Of a stretch of DNA of 64,000 nt, positions 46,259-53,410 are shown in pieces (positions within the stretch are counted from its first letter, which is position 1; every line of letters starts with the position of its first letter). Under the pieces are notes generated by a model. That model saw only the letters and a program-made list of their open reading frames with translations, had not been told where the DNA came from and ran no database searches. This stretch comes from Sporosarcina sp. 6E9 (GTDB lineage: Bacteria > Bacillota > Bacilli > Bacillales_A > Planococcaceae): contig NZ_JAGEMN010000001.1 of assembly GCF_017921835.1 (NCBI RefSeq), positions 427,874 through 491,873 on the forward strand. Reading direction: 5' to 3'. The position numbers were made by a program, and so were the translations under genes.

Positions 46259-46410
46259 CGATGCTCGGAATTACTGCGGTGCTAATAATAGGTGTTGTAA
46301 TGTTAGCGCTTGGATTTATAACTAAAAAAAGATGGTTAACGTTTTTATCGATTATTCCATTGGCAATATTTATCTTCCAATTAGCTATGTTGGTGGGAAT
46401 GGGACTATAA
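46255..46410 (+). CDS. Small membrane protein (51 residues)
   Basis: The frame starts at ATG 46255, overlapping the GNAT stop codon as ATGA, with AAGGGGGAG 5 nt upstream. The 51-residue product has two membrane segments, GITAVLIIGVVMLALGFI and FLSIIPLAIFIFQLAMLVG, joined by TKKRWLT. Coupled translation with the acetyltransferase makes it a credible gene. No family is recognised. Confidence 0.65.
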   Translation: MTMLGITAVLIIGVVMLALGFITKKRWLTFLSIIPLAIFIFQLAMLVGMGL

Positions 46411-46427
46411 ATATTTTCCGAGATGTT

Positions 46428-46475
46428 AAAAAGAGCACTCCACTCGCCATATTAGGCATAGGAATGCTCTCTTTA
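46428..46475. terminator. Terminator between small membrane protein gene and pepF
   Basis: Stem AAAGAGCACTCC/GGAATGCTCTCTTT with an 18-nt loop. On the minus strand it is followed by CTTTTTAAC, fitting the end of pepF 12 nt away. Confidence 0.65.
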
Positions 46476-46486
46476 AATGTTGTTAT

Positions 46487-48304
46487 TTAGGACTTCACAG
46501 ACTCAATCTCTTCGGTTAATTCAACAAGTTGGTCGATTAATTCACCGATATAAGCGATTGTGTCGCGTAATGGTTTTTCTGTTGTGATGTCGACACCTGC
46601 CATTTGTGAAAGTTCGGCAGGGGATTTCGTTCCGCCGGCTTTCAGAACTTCTAGCCACTCATCGACAGCTGGTTGACCTTCATCCAAAATCCGTTTAGAT
46701 ACTTGAGTAGAGATGGTAAGTCCCGCACTATACGTGTATGGATATAAGCCCATGTAGTAGTGAGGCTGACGCATCCACGTTAGCTCGGCACCTTCGTTAA
46801 TTTCAACGTCATCACCCCAGAAATCTTCTAGAACGCCGCGTTTTAATTCATTTAATACAGTCGCGTTTACGCTTCCACCTGCGTCAATGCGGTCGTAGAC
46901 TTTGCGTTGGTAAGCTGCTTCCAGTAAGTGTGTGACAAAGTTATGGTAATACGTCCGTGACACAATCGATGAAATCACCCAACGCTTGAATTTCGGATCA
47001 TCCGAGTTTTTCAGTAAGTGATTCGCCACTAGCATTTCATTCATCGTAGACGGCGCTTCAACGAAATACATAGACGGACGTGCATTAAATACATTTTGTT
47101 CACGGTTTGCATTGTAGAAGTGACCCGCATGTCCAAGTTCGTGTGCAAGAACGAAAACGTCTTCCATGCTGCCTGTCCAAGAAATCAGGATGTACGGGTG
47201 GTAGCCGTGAGGACTTGAACAGAAAGCACCGGTAGATTTTCCTTTATTCTGAGCAAAATCAATCCAACGCTCTTCGTATGAACGGTCGACCATATTGATA
47301 TAGTCGGCACCCATAATTGCAAGCGCGTCGTCAATATACTTTTTGGATTCTGCAATAGTGATTTTCGGTTCATAAGCAGGGTCAAGCGAAATCTTCAAAT
47401 CCGCGAACGTCATTTTATCTAATCCATGAACTTTTTTAAGTAGATTGGCGTATTTGCGCATATGCGGCGCAAGTTCTTTTGTAATTAAATCAATTTGGCG
47501 GTCGTACATGGATTTATCGACTTCTTGATTGAACAATAAATAATCGAAAACTGAGTCGTAGCCACGTACATCAGCCGTCGTTTTTTCAGTTTGCAATTGC
47601 ATATCATATGTTTTAGCAGTTGTATGTTGATAGTCTCTTAGTTTTTTTGAAAACGCATCGAATGCAGCTCGACGTTTAGCCGTGTCGGTTTCGGATTCCC
47701 AGTCGCCTTCAAATGAAACGTAGCTTAATGGGAAACTTTGTCCGTCCACAATAAAATCATCGAACGACATATCAACCATTTTTGTCGTATTGTACAATCC
47801 GTAAGGTGCGTTGAATGTTGAGGAGAATGCAGCCAATGTTTTTTCGACTTCAGGATGCAGTTGATATTCTTTTTTCTTGATTAACTTCTCCAAATAGTTT
47901 TTAAAGTCAGGAGAAAGTTCCATCGCTTTTTCAAGTGTTTCTACAGGTAGCTCAAGAAGCTCACTGTTAACAAACGATAGTTTACTATTCACTTTTGCGG
48001 ATGTAGAACTAAATTTACTTGAACGCATTTGTGCTTCGTCATTCGTCTGATCAGTGCTGGTTGCAAGACTTGTATATGTGCCCACAGGAACAATTTTTTC
48101 GAATACAGCCAAATAACCTTTTAGTGCTTCATTAACTGATTCAGCATCTGTAATTTTTCCATTAAACTTTTCAGCATAAGCGTCTACTTCATTCTCAAGT
48201 TCAATGACTGCAGCATTGTAATCCTCTTCAGTTTTGAATAGATCTTCCAAGTTCCAAGTTTCTTCTACTTTAACTTCTGAACGTGGCGGTAAACTTTTAA
48301 CCAT
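46487..48304 (-). CDS. pepF: Oligoendopeptidase F
   Basis: PepF is an M3B zinc metallopeptidase that hydrolyses peptides of about 7-17 residues in the cytoplasm. The 605-residue product has the HExxH site in VLAHELGHAGHFYN, an upstream PASFEGDW-like SYVSFEGDWES, and the C-terminal YPYTYSAGLTI region. The ATG at 48304 lies 8 nt after AGGGAG; the open frame beyond to 48421 is judged non-coding. The gene stands alone with a terminator downstream. Confidence 0.94.
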   Translation of the reverse strand: MVKSLPPRSEVKVEETWNLEDLFKTEEDYNAAVIELENEVDAYAEKFNGKITDAESVNEALKGYLAVFEKIVPVGTYTSLATSTDQTNDEAQMRSSKFSSTSAKVNSKLSFVNSELLELPVETLEKAMELSPDFKNYLEKLIKKKEYQLHPEVEKTLAAFSSTFNAPYGLYNTTKMVDMSFDDFIVDGQSFPLSYVSFEGDWESETDTAKRRAAFDAFSKKLRDYQHTTAKTYDMQLQTEKTTADVRGYDSVFDYLLFNQEVDKSMYDRQIDLITKELAPHMRKYANLLKKVHGLDKMTFADLKISLDPAYEPKITIAESKKYIDDALAIMGADYINMVDRSYEERWIDFAQNKGKSTGAFCSSPHGYHPYILISWTGSMEDVFVLAHELGHAGHFYNANREQNVFNARPSMYFVEAPSTMNEMLVANHLLKNSDDPKFKRWVISSIVSRTYYHNFVTHLLEAAYQRKVYDRIDAGGSVNATVLNELKRGVLEDFWGDDVEINEGAELTWMRQPHYYMGLYPYTYSAGLTISTQVSKRILDEGQPAVDEWLEVLKAGGTKSPAELSQMAGVDITTEKPLRDTIAYIGELIDQLVELTEEIESVKS

Positions 48305-48443
48305 TCTCATCTCTCCCTGGATAGTCCAACTTTGTGAACTTATATTTATTACGGTAAACGAACTAATTACTAGTATATAGCACAATAGCCAAAATGTAAA
48401 AACGAATCTACACTTTGGCAACTTTCAGATACTAATGATATAT

Positions 48444-48743
48444 TTACTTTTTAGAGAGACGAGCAATTTCTTCCGAAAGAACAAAGGCCAAGTCGAAATT
48501 CCCGAAAAGTTGTAGCACATCCATCATCGTTTCATTATCAATTTCAAGAGGGTCGGAATCGTCCATATCTTTCAAAACCTTTTGTAATGATGCATTTTCC
48601 TGTTGTTCAGGATAAGCACGTGCATATAACTCATTCGGATCAAGTTCATGATTAACGCACCACTGTACAAATAATTGAATCATCAACTGCTCATCTTCTT
48701 GGTATTTTTGAATCACTTGTTCATCAATACTTTTAAACTCCAT
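48444..48743 (-). CDS. Hypothetical acidic protein
   Basis: The 99-residue product is acidic and mainly helical, with FVQWCVNHELDPNELYARAYPEQQEN and a C-terminal LFGNFDLAFVLSEEIARL. Start at 48743 is set by AAGGAG 8 nt upstream on the minus strand; the longer frame to 48794 lacks a site. It resembles small conserved Bacillales proteins of unknown function. Confidence 0.65.
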   Translation of the reverse strand: MEFKSIDEQVIQKYQEDEQLMIQLFVQWCVNHELDPNELYARAYPEQQENASLQKVLKDMDDSDPLEIDNETMMDVLQLFGNFDLAFVLSEEIARLSKK

Positions 48744-48841
48744 GATTATTAACTCCTTTTTTACTACTGTTACTATAAGTATATATGAAACCAAGTAGTT
48801 AAGGGGAACTCAGCTGACGTCTTTTAGAAAGGTGTGAAAAT

Positions 48842-49639
48842 ATGAATCAAAAGGAAATGAGCGAAAAAAACAGGATTGGGTGGAGCCAATTTACTTATGA
48901 GGCTTGGAAAAGGAGGCATGGATCACCCAAGCAATACGCGAAAAAACTAAAAGAAAACCCGGAGAAGCCTATTCGATATTATCTAGATGAGGTCGGGGAA
49001 GTCAGAGGTAAACGGATTTTGAATTTACTGGGATCAAAAGGGAATAAAGCAGTATGTTTTGCATTGTTAGGTGCGGACGTAACAGTTGTCGATATTTCAC
49101 CAGAAAATCAAAGGTATGCGTTGGAACTTGCAGATGAGGCTGGCGTTTTCATTTCTTATCTTGTAAGCGACGCACTTGATATAGATGAAAACGAACTTTC
49201 AACCTTTGATATCATTATTCTTGAAATGGGTGTGCTCCATTATTTTCTTGATCTTCACCCGTTATTTTATAAAGTAGCAAAACTTATGGATGAAACCAGC
49301 ATATTTATATTGAGGGATTATCATCCTTTTATTTCTAAAGTGTTGGATTTTGAAAATGGCACTCTTGCAGCTGAAAGAGACTACTTTAACGATGATTGCG
49401 TTGAAGTTGCCGTAGCCTATACGCATTTATTAACAGAGAAACAACGCCGGGATTTAAAGAATAATGTCATTCGAAGATGGACGATATCCGGAACGATCAA
49501 TGCATTAATAAATTCTGGATTATCGATACGGAAAATGAATGAAGACAAAGGGATCAGATGGGCTTTTCCAAGGAATTCTCCTAATAATATTGAAAACCGG
49601 CTGCCAGGTACCTATGCAATTCTTTCGTCTTTAAAATGA
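48842..49639 (+). CDS. Class I SAM-dependent methyltransferase
   Basis: The 265-residue protein has motif I as ILNLLGSKGNKAVCFALLGADVTVVDISPEN, an acidic strand-2 end (DIS), and a post-motif FDIIILEMGVLHYF. The N-terminal helical lead (AWKRRHGSPKQYAKKLKENPEKP) is typical of a Bacillales group of uncharacterised methyltransferases. AAAGGTG is 8 nt before the ATG. The next gene follows within 40 nt. Confidence 0.85.
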   Translation: MNQKEMSEKNRIGWSQFTYEAWKRRHGSPKQYAKKLKENPEKPIRYYLDEVGEVRGKRILNLLGSKGNKAVCFALLGADVTVVDISPENQRYALELADEAGVFISYLVSDALDIDENELSTFDIIILEMGVLHYFLDLHPLFYKVAKLMDETSIFILRDYHPFISKVLDFENGTLAAERDYFNDDCVEVAVAYTHLLTEKQRRDLKNNVIRRWTISGTINALINSGLSIRKMNEDKGIRWAFPRNSPNNIENRLPGTYAILSSLK

Positions 49640-49675
49640 GTGATAAGACTAAATGTTAACTTGGGGGAAATAAAA

Positions 49676-50191
49676 TTGGATGTTAGATTGGTAAATTTGT
49701 CTGTTGACATGAAAGAGCAATATATAAATTATTATATGGAATGGAAAGAGACGGGGGAGAAGATAAATCCGGGCATCCTTAGGAAAATGAATCCTGATCG
49801 ATTTGAAGACATGGTGAAGGCTCTTCATGAAATCGAATTAGATAATAAGGAAAGAGAAGTCCCGGAATCCGTCTACTTTCTTGTAAATGAAAAGAACCGC
49901 ATTTTAGGTGCGGTCACAATCCGGCATTCATTAACGGAAAGAATGTTCAATACAGAAGGGCATATCGGTGCAGGCATTCGGCCTTCCGAACGTCTGAACG
50001 GGTACGCGACGAAAATCCTCGAGTTGGCATTAGATAAAATGCGAGCACTCGGTATTCCGAAGGCGCTTGTTTCATGCAATGAAGATAATGTAGGTTCGGA
50101 AAAGGCGATAATTAAAAATGGCGGCATTAGGGATGACGATTTTCTTGAATCGCATGGAAATATCGTAAAAAGGCATTGGATAAGGCTATAA
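49676..50191 (+). CDS. GNAT-family N-acetyltransferase
   Basis: The 171-residue product (TTG at 49676 after GGGGGAAA) has an N-terminal segment of about 60 residues with YYMEWKETGEKINPG, then a GNAT domain with HIGAGIRPSERLNGYATKILELAL and the SCNEDNVGSEKAIIKNGG motif of the predicted acetyltransferase family COG3981. Substrate is unknown. It is close behind the methyltransferase gene, possibly one operon, and is followed by a terminator. Confidence 0.82.
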   Translation: MDVRLVNLSVDMKEQYINYYMEWKETGEKINPGILRKMNPDRFEDMVKALHEIELDNKEREVPESVYFLVNEKNRILGAVTIRHSLTERMFNTEGHIGAGIRPSERLNGYATKILELALDKMRALGIPKALVSCNEDNVGSEKAIIKNGGIRDDDFLESHGNIVKRHWIRL

Positions 50192-50200
50192 TATTAATTG

Positions 50201-50232
50201 AAAGAATGCCATGTTGGTATTCTTTTTTTATT
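50201..50232 (+). terminator. Terminator after the acetyltransferase gene
   Basis: Stem AAAGAATGCC/GGTATTCTTT with a 5-nt loop and seven T residues. Confidence 0.85.
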
Positions 50233-50238
50233 TATAAA

Positions 50239-50458
50239 AGATGTCCGCTGAATCCATCATTATGTCCTCGCAATCGTCAAAAAAACTCGATTATGTCCGC
50301 TCAATCCAGCGGAATGTCATCCCAATTTCTTCGGACTCAAAGATGTCCGCTGAATCCATCATTATGTCCTCGCAATCGTCAAAAAAACTCGATTATGTCT
50401 GCTCAATCCAGAGGAATGTCATCCCAATTTCTTCGGATTCGATTATGTCCAATTAAGT
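50239..50458. repeat. 102-bp tandem repeat, two units plus partial third
   Basis: Units 50239-50340 and 50341-50442 differ at only about four positions, and the start of a third unit (GATTATGTCC) follows. Inside each unit the shorter motif TATGTCC-GCTCAATCC recurs three times in variants (GTCCGCTGAATCC, GTCCTCGCAATCG, GTCCGCTCAATCC). The unit length is a multiple of three, so two frames stay open, but there is no ribosome site. Confidence 0.9.
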
Positions 50459-50896
50459 TTGATTGCTTATAAAAAACTGAACTAGCCAGTCAACATTTAA
50501 CGGGCCATCCACGATTTCATAATACAATAATGAATTCTGGATAATTAAGTCCTCCGTTACGATGATACTTAACGTGTTTCCGTTTTCGTCTTTTAGACTG
50601 ATGCTAAATTGTTCAACGTCATCAAAGGGATCGATTTCTCCGGGTGAGAGCTTACGGACATGATAATTTTGAAGAAAATATAGCAAGCTTTCGATTTCAC
50701 TAGGGTCATCCACAATCCACGACTTTGAATCGGTACCAGCCAAAGCTGGTTTTGTAAAAATGAGTGAACTGAAATGCGCGTTCATCGGAGTAAGAATTTC
50801 TGCGAATTCCTTTTCTTCATACTCTTGATAAGACTGCAGCATCGCAAAGGTTCCGCCAATCATCAAAGCGATTAGTAGAAATGCTCTTATTCTCAT
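50453..50896 (-). CDS. Hypothetical secreted or membrane-anchored protein
   Basis: The 147-residue product starts with a hydrophobic segment (RIRAFLLIALMIGGTFAML) that may be a signal peptide or anchor. The rest is acidic with beta-type pattern (ISLKDENGNTLSIIVTEDLIIQ) and the phrase SLIFTKPALAG. GTAGGAGG lies 9 nt before the ATG. No family is recognised. Its 3' end runs into the tandem-repeat block and no terminator is seen. Confidence 0.65.
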   Translation of the reverse strand: MRIRAFLLIALMIGGTFAMLQSYQEYEEKEFAEILTPMNAHFSSLIFTKPALAGTDSKSWIVDDPSEIESLLYFLQNYHVRKLSPGEIDPFDDVEQFSISLKDENGNTLSIIVTEDLIIQNSLLYYEIVDGPLNVDWLVQFFISNQT

Positions 50897-51045
50897 CTGT
50901 GATACCTCCTACAACTTGTTAATATAGTATACGCATTGCGACAACCTATGAATTGTACTTGTCAATTAACTATGAAGGAATAGTGAAAAATATTTATAGA
51001 ATGGTATAATTACAATTGTGGGAAGATTGTGAAGGGGTGATTTGA

Positions 51046-51534
51046 ATGACGGTGATTAGTAAAGTAAGTCATGCAATTCAAGATGACTATCCAGATGACT
51101 TTGCTTGGTGCTTTGGCTGCGGACGTTTGAATGAAGATGGGTATCATTTTAGAACCGGTTGGGATGGGGAACATACGGTTACCTATTATGAACCGACTTC
51201 GAAACATATTGCGATCCCTGGATTTGTATATGGTGGATTAATTGCTTCATTCGTAGACTGTCATGGGACTGGATCGGCAGCACTTGCATTACATCGAAAA
51301 AATGGACATGAACCAGGCAGCGGGGAAGTACCGCCTCGATTTGTGACGGCATCGTTGAATGTCAATTATGTGAAGCCTACTCCACAAGGTGCTTTGTTGA
51401 AGGCAGTTGGAACAGTAGAAGAGATTCACCCAAAGAAGTGGAAGGTATCTGTAGAAGTTTTTGCAGATGATACACTTGTCGCAACTGGGGAAGTTGTCGG
51501 AGTGGTCATGCCTACATCCTTTGGAAATAAATAA
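51046..51534 (+). CDS. PaaI-family hotdog thioesterase
   Basis: The 162-residue protein has a hotdog fold with YGGLIASFVDCHGTGSA as the central helix and FVTASLNVNYVKPTPQG as the following strand, as in PaaI-type acyl-CoA thioesterases. An N-terminal CFGCGRLNEDG segment is often seen in this group. It probably cleaves a small acyl-CoA. AAGGGGTG is 6 nt before the ATG. Single gene with its own terminator. Confidence 0.85.
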   Translation: MTVISKVSHAIQDDYPDDFAWCFGCGRLNEDGYHFRTGWDGEHTVTYYEPTSKHIAIPGFVYGGLIASFVDCHGTGSAALALHRKNGHEPGSGEVPPRFVTASLNVNYVKPTPQGALLKAVGTVEEIHPKKWKVSVEVFADDTLVATGEVVGVVMPTSFGNK

Positions 51535-51544
51535 TGACATTATT

Positions 51545-51572
51545 AAAAGCCGACAAAATGTCGGCTTTTTTT
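51545..51572 (+). terminator. Terminator after the thioesterase gene
   Basis: Perfect stem AAAGCCGACA/TGTCGGCTTT with a 3-nt loop and seven T residues. Confidence 0.9.
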
Positions 51573-51665
51573 GATCCAGATTCTACAAGCAAAAAATAAC
51601 TTTTAGTCTGAAGGATAAAAAGCCAAGATATCAGCAACACTATAAAGAGAGAGGAGTAGTTAGAT

Positions 51666-52052
51666 ATGAAAAAACAAAGTCAACAACAAGCCCAAACTTT
51701 CATGGAACAACAAATTCAACAACAACAGCAGCAATTAAAGGAAAATCAGTCGCAGATGGAATTGCAATTCGAATCAAAGAAGAAAATGGCTTTACAAGCG
51801 ATGCAACAAGCCGTGAAAACGATTCAACAAATGACATCGATGGCCGATTTGCAATCATTGCAGCAGGCCGGGCAACAACTAGGGCAAGCGGTGCAGCAAC
51901 TAAATTATATGCAAGGGATTTCGATTACCCAATCGACATCCGCGGAGCAATTACAATTGGAGCAGGTCCAACAGCAAATCGAACAAGCAGCACAATCGCT
52001 TCAGTTAATCCAATCGTTGAATAGCAACAATAACAGTTTTAAAAAAGGATAA
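51666..52052 (+). CDS. Glutamine-rich low-complexity protein
   Basis: By eye about 41 of 128 residues are Gln. The N-terminal third is nearly pure Gln/Met/Lys (a run of six Gln at about residues 18-23) and should form a coiled coil. The rest alternates Gln pairs with Leu, Ala and Ile in a heptad-like order, and the end is NSNNNSFKKG. AGAGAGGAG is upstream of the ATG, and a terminator follows. No family is recognised; spore-coat or aggregation-prone proteins of Bacillales have similar composition, but this is only an analogy. Confidence 0.65.
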   Translation: MKKQSQQQAQTFMEQQIQQQQQQLKENQSQMELQFESKKKMALQAMQQAVKTIQQMTSMADLQSLQQAGQQLGQAVQQLNYMQGISITQSTSAEQLQLEQVQQQIEQAAQSLQLIQSLNSNNNSFKKG

Positions 52053-52058
52053 AACGAA

Positions 52059-52094
52059 ACCCTCGACTATTTAATTAGCCGGGGGCATTTTTTT
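52059..52094. terminator. Terminator between the Gln-rich gene and the XDH small-subunit gene
   Basis: Stem CCCTCGACTA/TAGCCGGGGG with imperfect pairs, then CATTTTTTT on the plus strand. It overlaps the end of the minus-strand gene. Confidence 0.6.
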
Positions 52095-52574
52095 GGATAA
52101 TTCTATTGCCAAAGCGTGTTTCATAACTTCTTTAATTTCTTGATAACCGGTACATCGACACAGGTTGGATTGAAGCCATTCCTCTAGCATTTCATCATTT
52201 GCGTCGGGATGCTCGTTCAAAAGCGCATGACAATTTAAGATGAACCCTGGCGTACAGAATCCGCATTGAATCGCAAACTTGTCGACGAACGCTTGTTGAA
52301 GGGGGGAATCTGGTGGCAATCCTTCAATTGTGGTAATTGGTTGGTTTTCTGTTTCAATCGCCAAGGATAGACAAGAATGGTGCGGTTCGCCGTTAATGAG
52401 GACTGTACAAGCCCCGCAATCTCCATCGCCGCATGCTCGTTTCGTGCCGGTTAACCCGAGCTGATCACGAAGTGCATGAAGAAGCGTGTCCGCTGACCGT
52501 ACGACTGCCTCTTTCATATCTCCGTTAACATGTAAACGAATTAAAGCTTTGGATGTGTTATTCGATGTAATCAT
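52071..52574 (-). CDS. pucE: Xanthine dehydrogenase-type 2Fe-2S subunit
   Basis: The small subunit of a molybdenum hydroxylase carries two 2Fe-2S clusters that pass electrons from the molybdenum centre to FAD. The 167-residue protein has the plant-type cluster C48-x4-C53-x2-C56 with C68, and the second cluster C104-x2-C107 with C139-x-C141 (CRCTGYQ). All eight ligands are present. It overlaps the FAD-subunit gene by 4 bp. PucE is the B. subtilis counterpart; the real substrate could also be a CO, aldehyde or other purine-like compound. Confidence 0.9.
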   Translation of the reverse strand: MITSNNTSKALIRLHVNGDMKEAVVRSADTLLHALRDQLGLTGTKRACGDGDCGACTVLINGEPHHSCLSLAIETENQPITTIEGLPPDSPLQQAFVDKFAIQCGFCTPGFILNCHALLNEHPDANDEMLEEWLQSNLCRCTGYQEIKEVMKHALAIELSKKMPPAN

Positions 52575-53410
52575 TTTGCCAACTCCAATTCTGCAATCAT
52601 ATCGGATAATGCGTTTTTCAATACGAACACTCGGTATTCCATAGAACTTTCGATATCGCTAATAACAGGTATAGGTAGTGAAGTGGCTACTTGTTCGACG
52701 CGTTCATCGATGGTTAATGCAGTGTCATTGATTATCTTTTCGATCTTCTTAGATCTAAATGGATTTTCGCAAATACCGCTGAATGCAACGCGAATTTTCT
52801 CGCTGTCCGTGCGTATGGCGGCTAGCGAAAGAACGGGATAGCCAACTTTTGAAAGTTTTGTCCTTTTGAAGCTAACATAGGGCAAGTCAATCATAGATGT
52901 ATTGATAATTATTTGGACTAAAAAATCACCTGCAGTTAATTTTACTGTCCCATTATATAAGTGTGCCACAGGAACAATCTTAGTTTCGTTTTTCGAAAAA
53001 ATTACCACATTAGCTTCTACGACCAACAACGGCAATAAGCATTCACGATACATCAATCGACTATTCATATTTCCACCAATTGAAATTTTGTTTCTTGATG
53101 TATGATCCGCAATTTTTTTCGCAGTTTGCCCCAATAAAGGGAATAAATTAGAATCTGATATTTTATTCAATGAAACCGCGGAGCCTATTATTAACTGCCC
53201 GTCTTTGATTTCCAATACATTGCATTCAGAAATCCCCTTAATATCAATGACGACGTTCGCATCGAGTTTATTGACGCGAGCAAAAGTAATAAATTCTGTA
53301 CCGCCGGCATAATAGACAACCTTTTTACCTTGATCGTTTTCTGTTGCGTATGTTTCAAATGCTTCTAATATTGTTTCGGGTTTATAATAAGCAAAATCGA
53401 ATGCAATCAT
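52571..53410 (-). CDS. pucC: Xanthine dehydrogenase-type FAD-binding subunit
   Basis: The 279-residue medium subunit has the FAD-binding PCMH fold, seen in VVYYAGGTEFITFARVN and ISIGGNMNSRLMYRECLLPLLVVEA, and a C-terminal CODH-FAD domain. The usual second motif TIGGNIxxA appears as SIGGNMNSR. The ATG at 53410 overlaps the stop of the large-subunit gene as ATGA and follows AAGGTGA; the longer frame to 53437 lies inside that gene. Part of a compact three-subunit run. Confidence 0.86.
   Translation of the reverse strand: MIAFDFAYYKPETILEAFETYATENDQGKKVVYYAGGTEFITFARVNKLDANVVIDIKGISECNVLEIKDGQLIIGSAVSLNKISDSNLFPLLGQTAKKIADHTSRNKISIGGNMNSRLMYRECLLPLLVVEANVVIFSKNETKIVPVAHLYNGTVKLTAGDFLVQIIINTSMIDLPYVSFKRTKLSKVGYPVLSLAAIRTDSEKIRVAFSGICENPFRSKKIEKIINDTALTIDERVEQVATSLPIPVISDIESSMEYRVFVLKNALSDMIAELELAK

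Noticed and set aside
50239..50458. Possible CRISPR array
   Set aside because: Units are contiguous 102-bp copies without unique spacers and no cas genes are nearby.
50176..50472. Plus-strand frames of 98 and 71 codons through the tandem repeat
   Set aside because: They exist only because the 102-bp unit is divisible by three; no ribosome site or protein family supports them.
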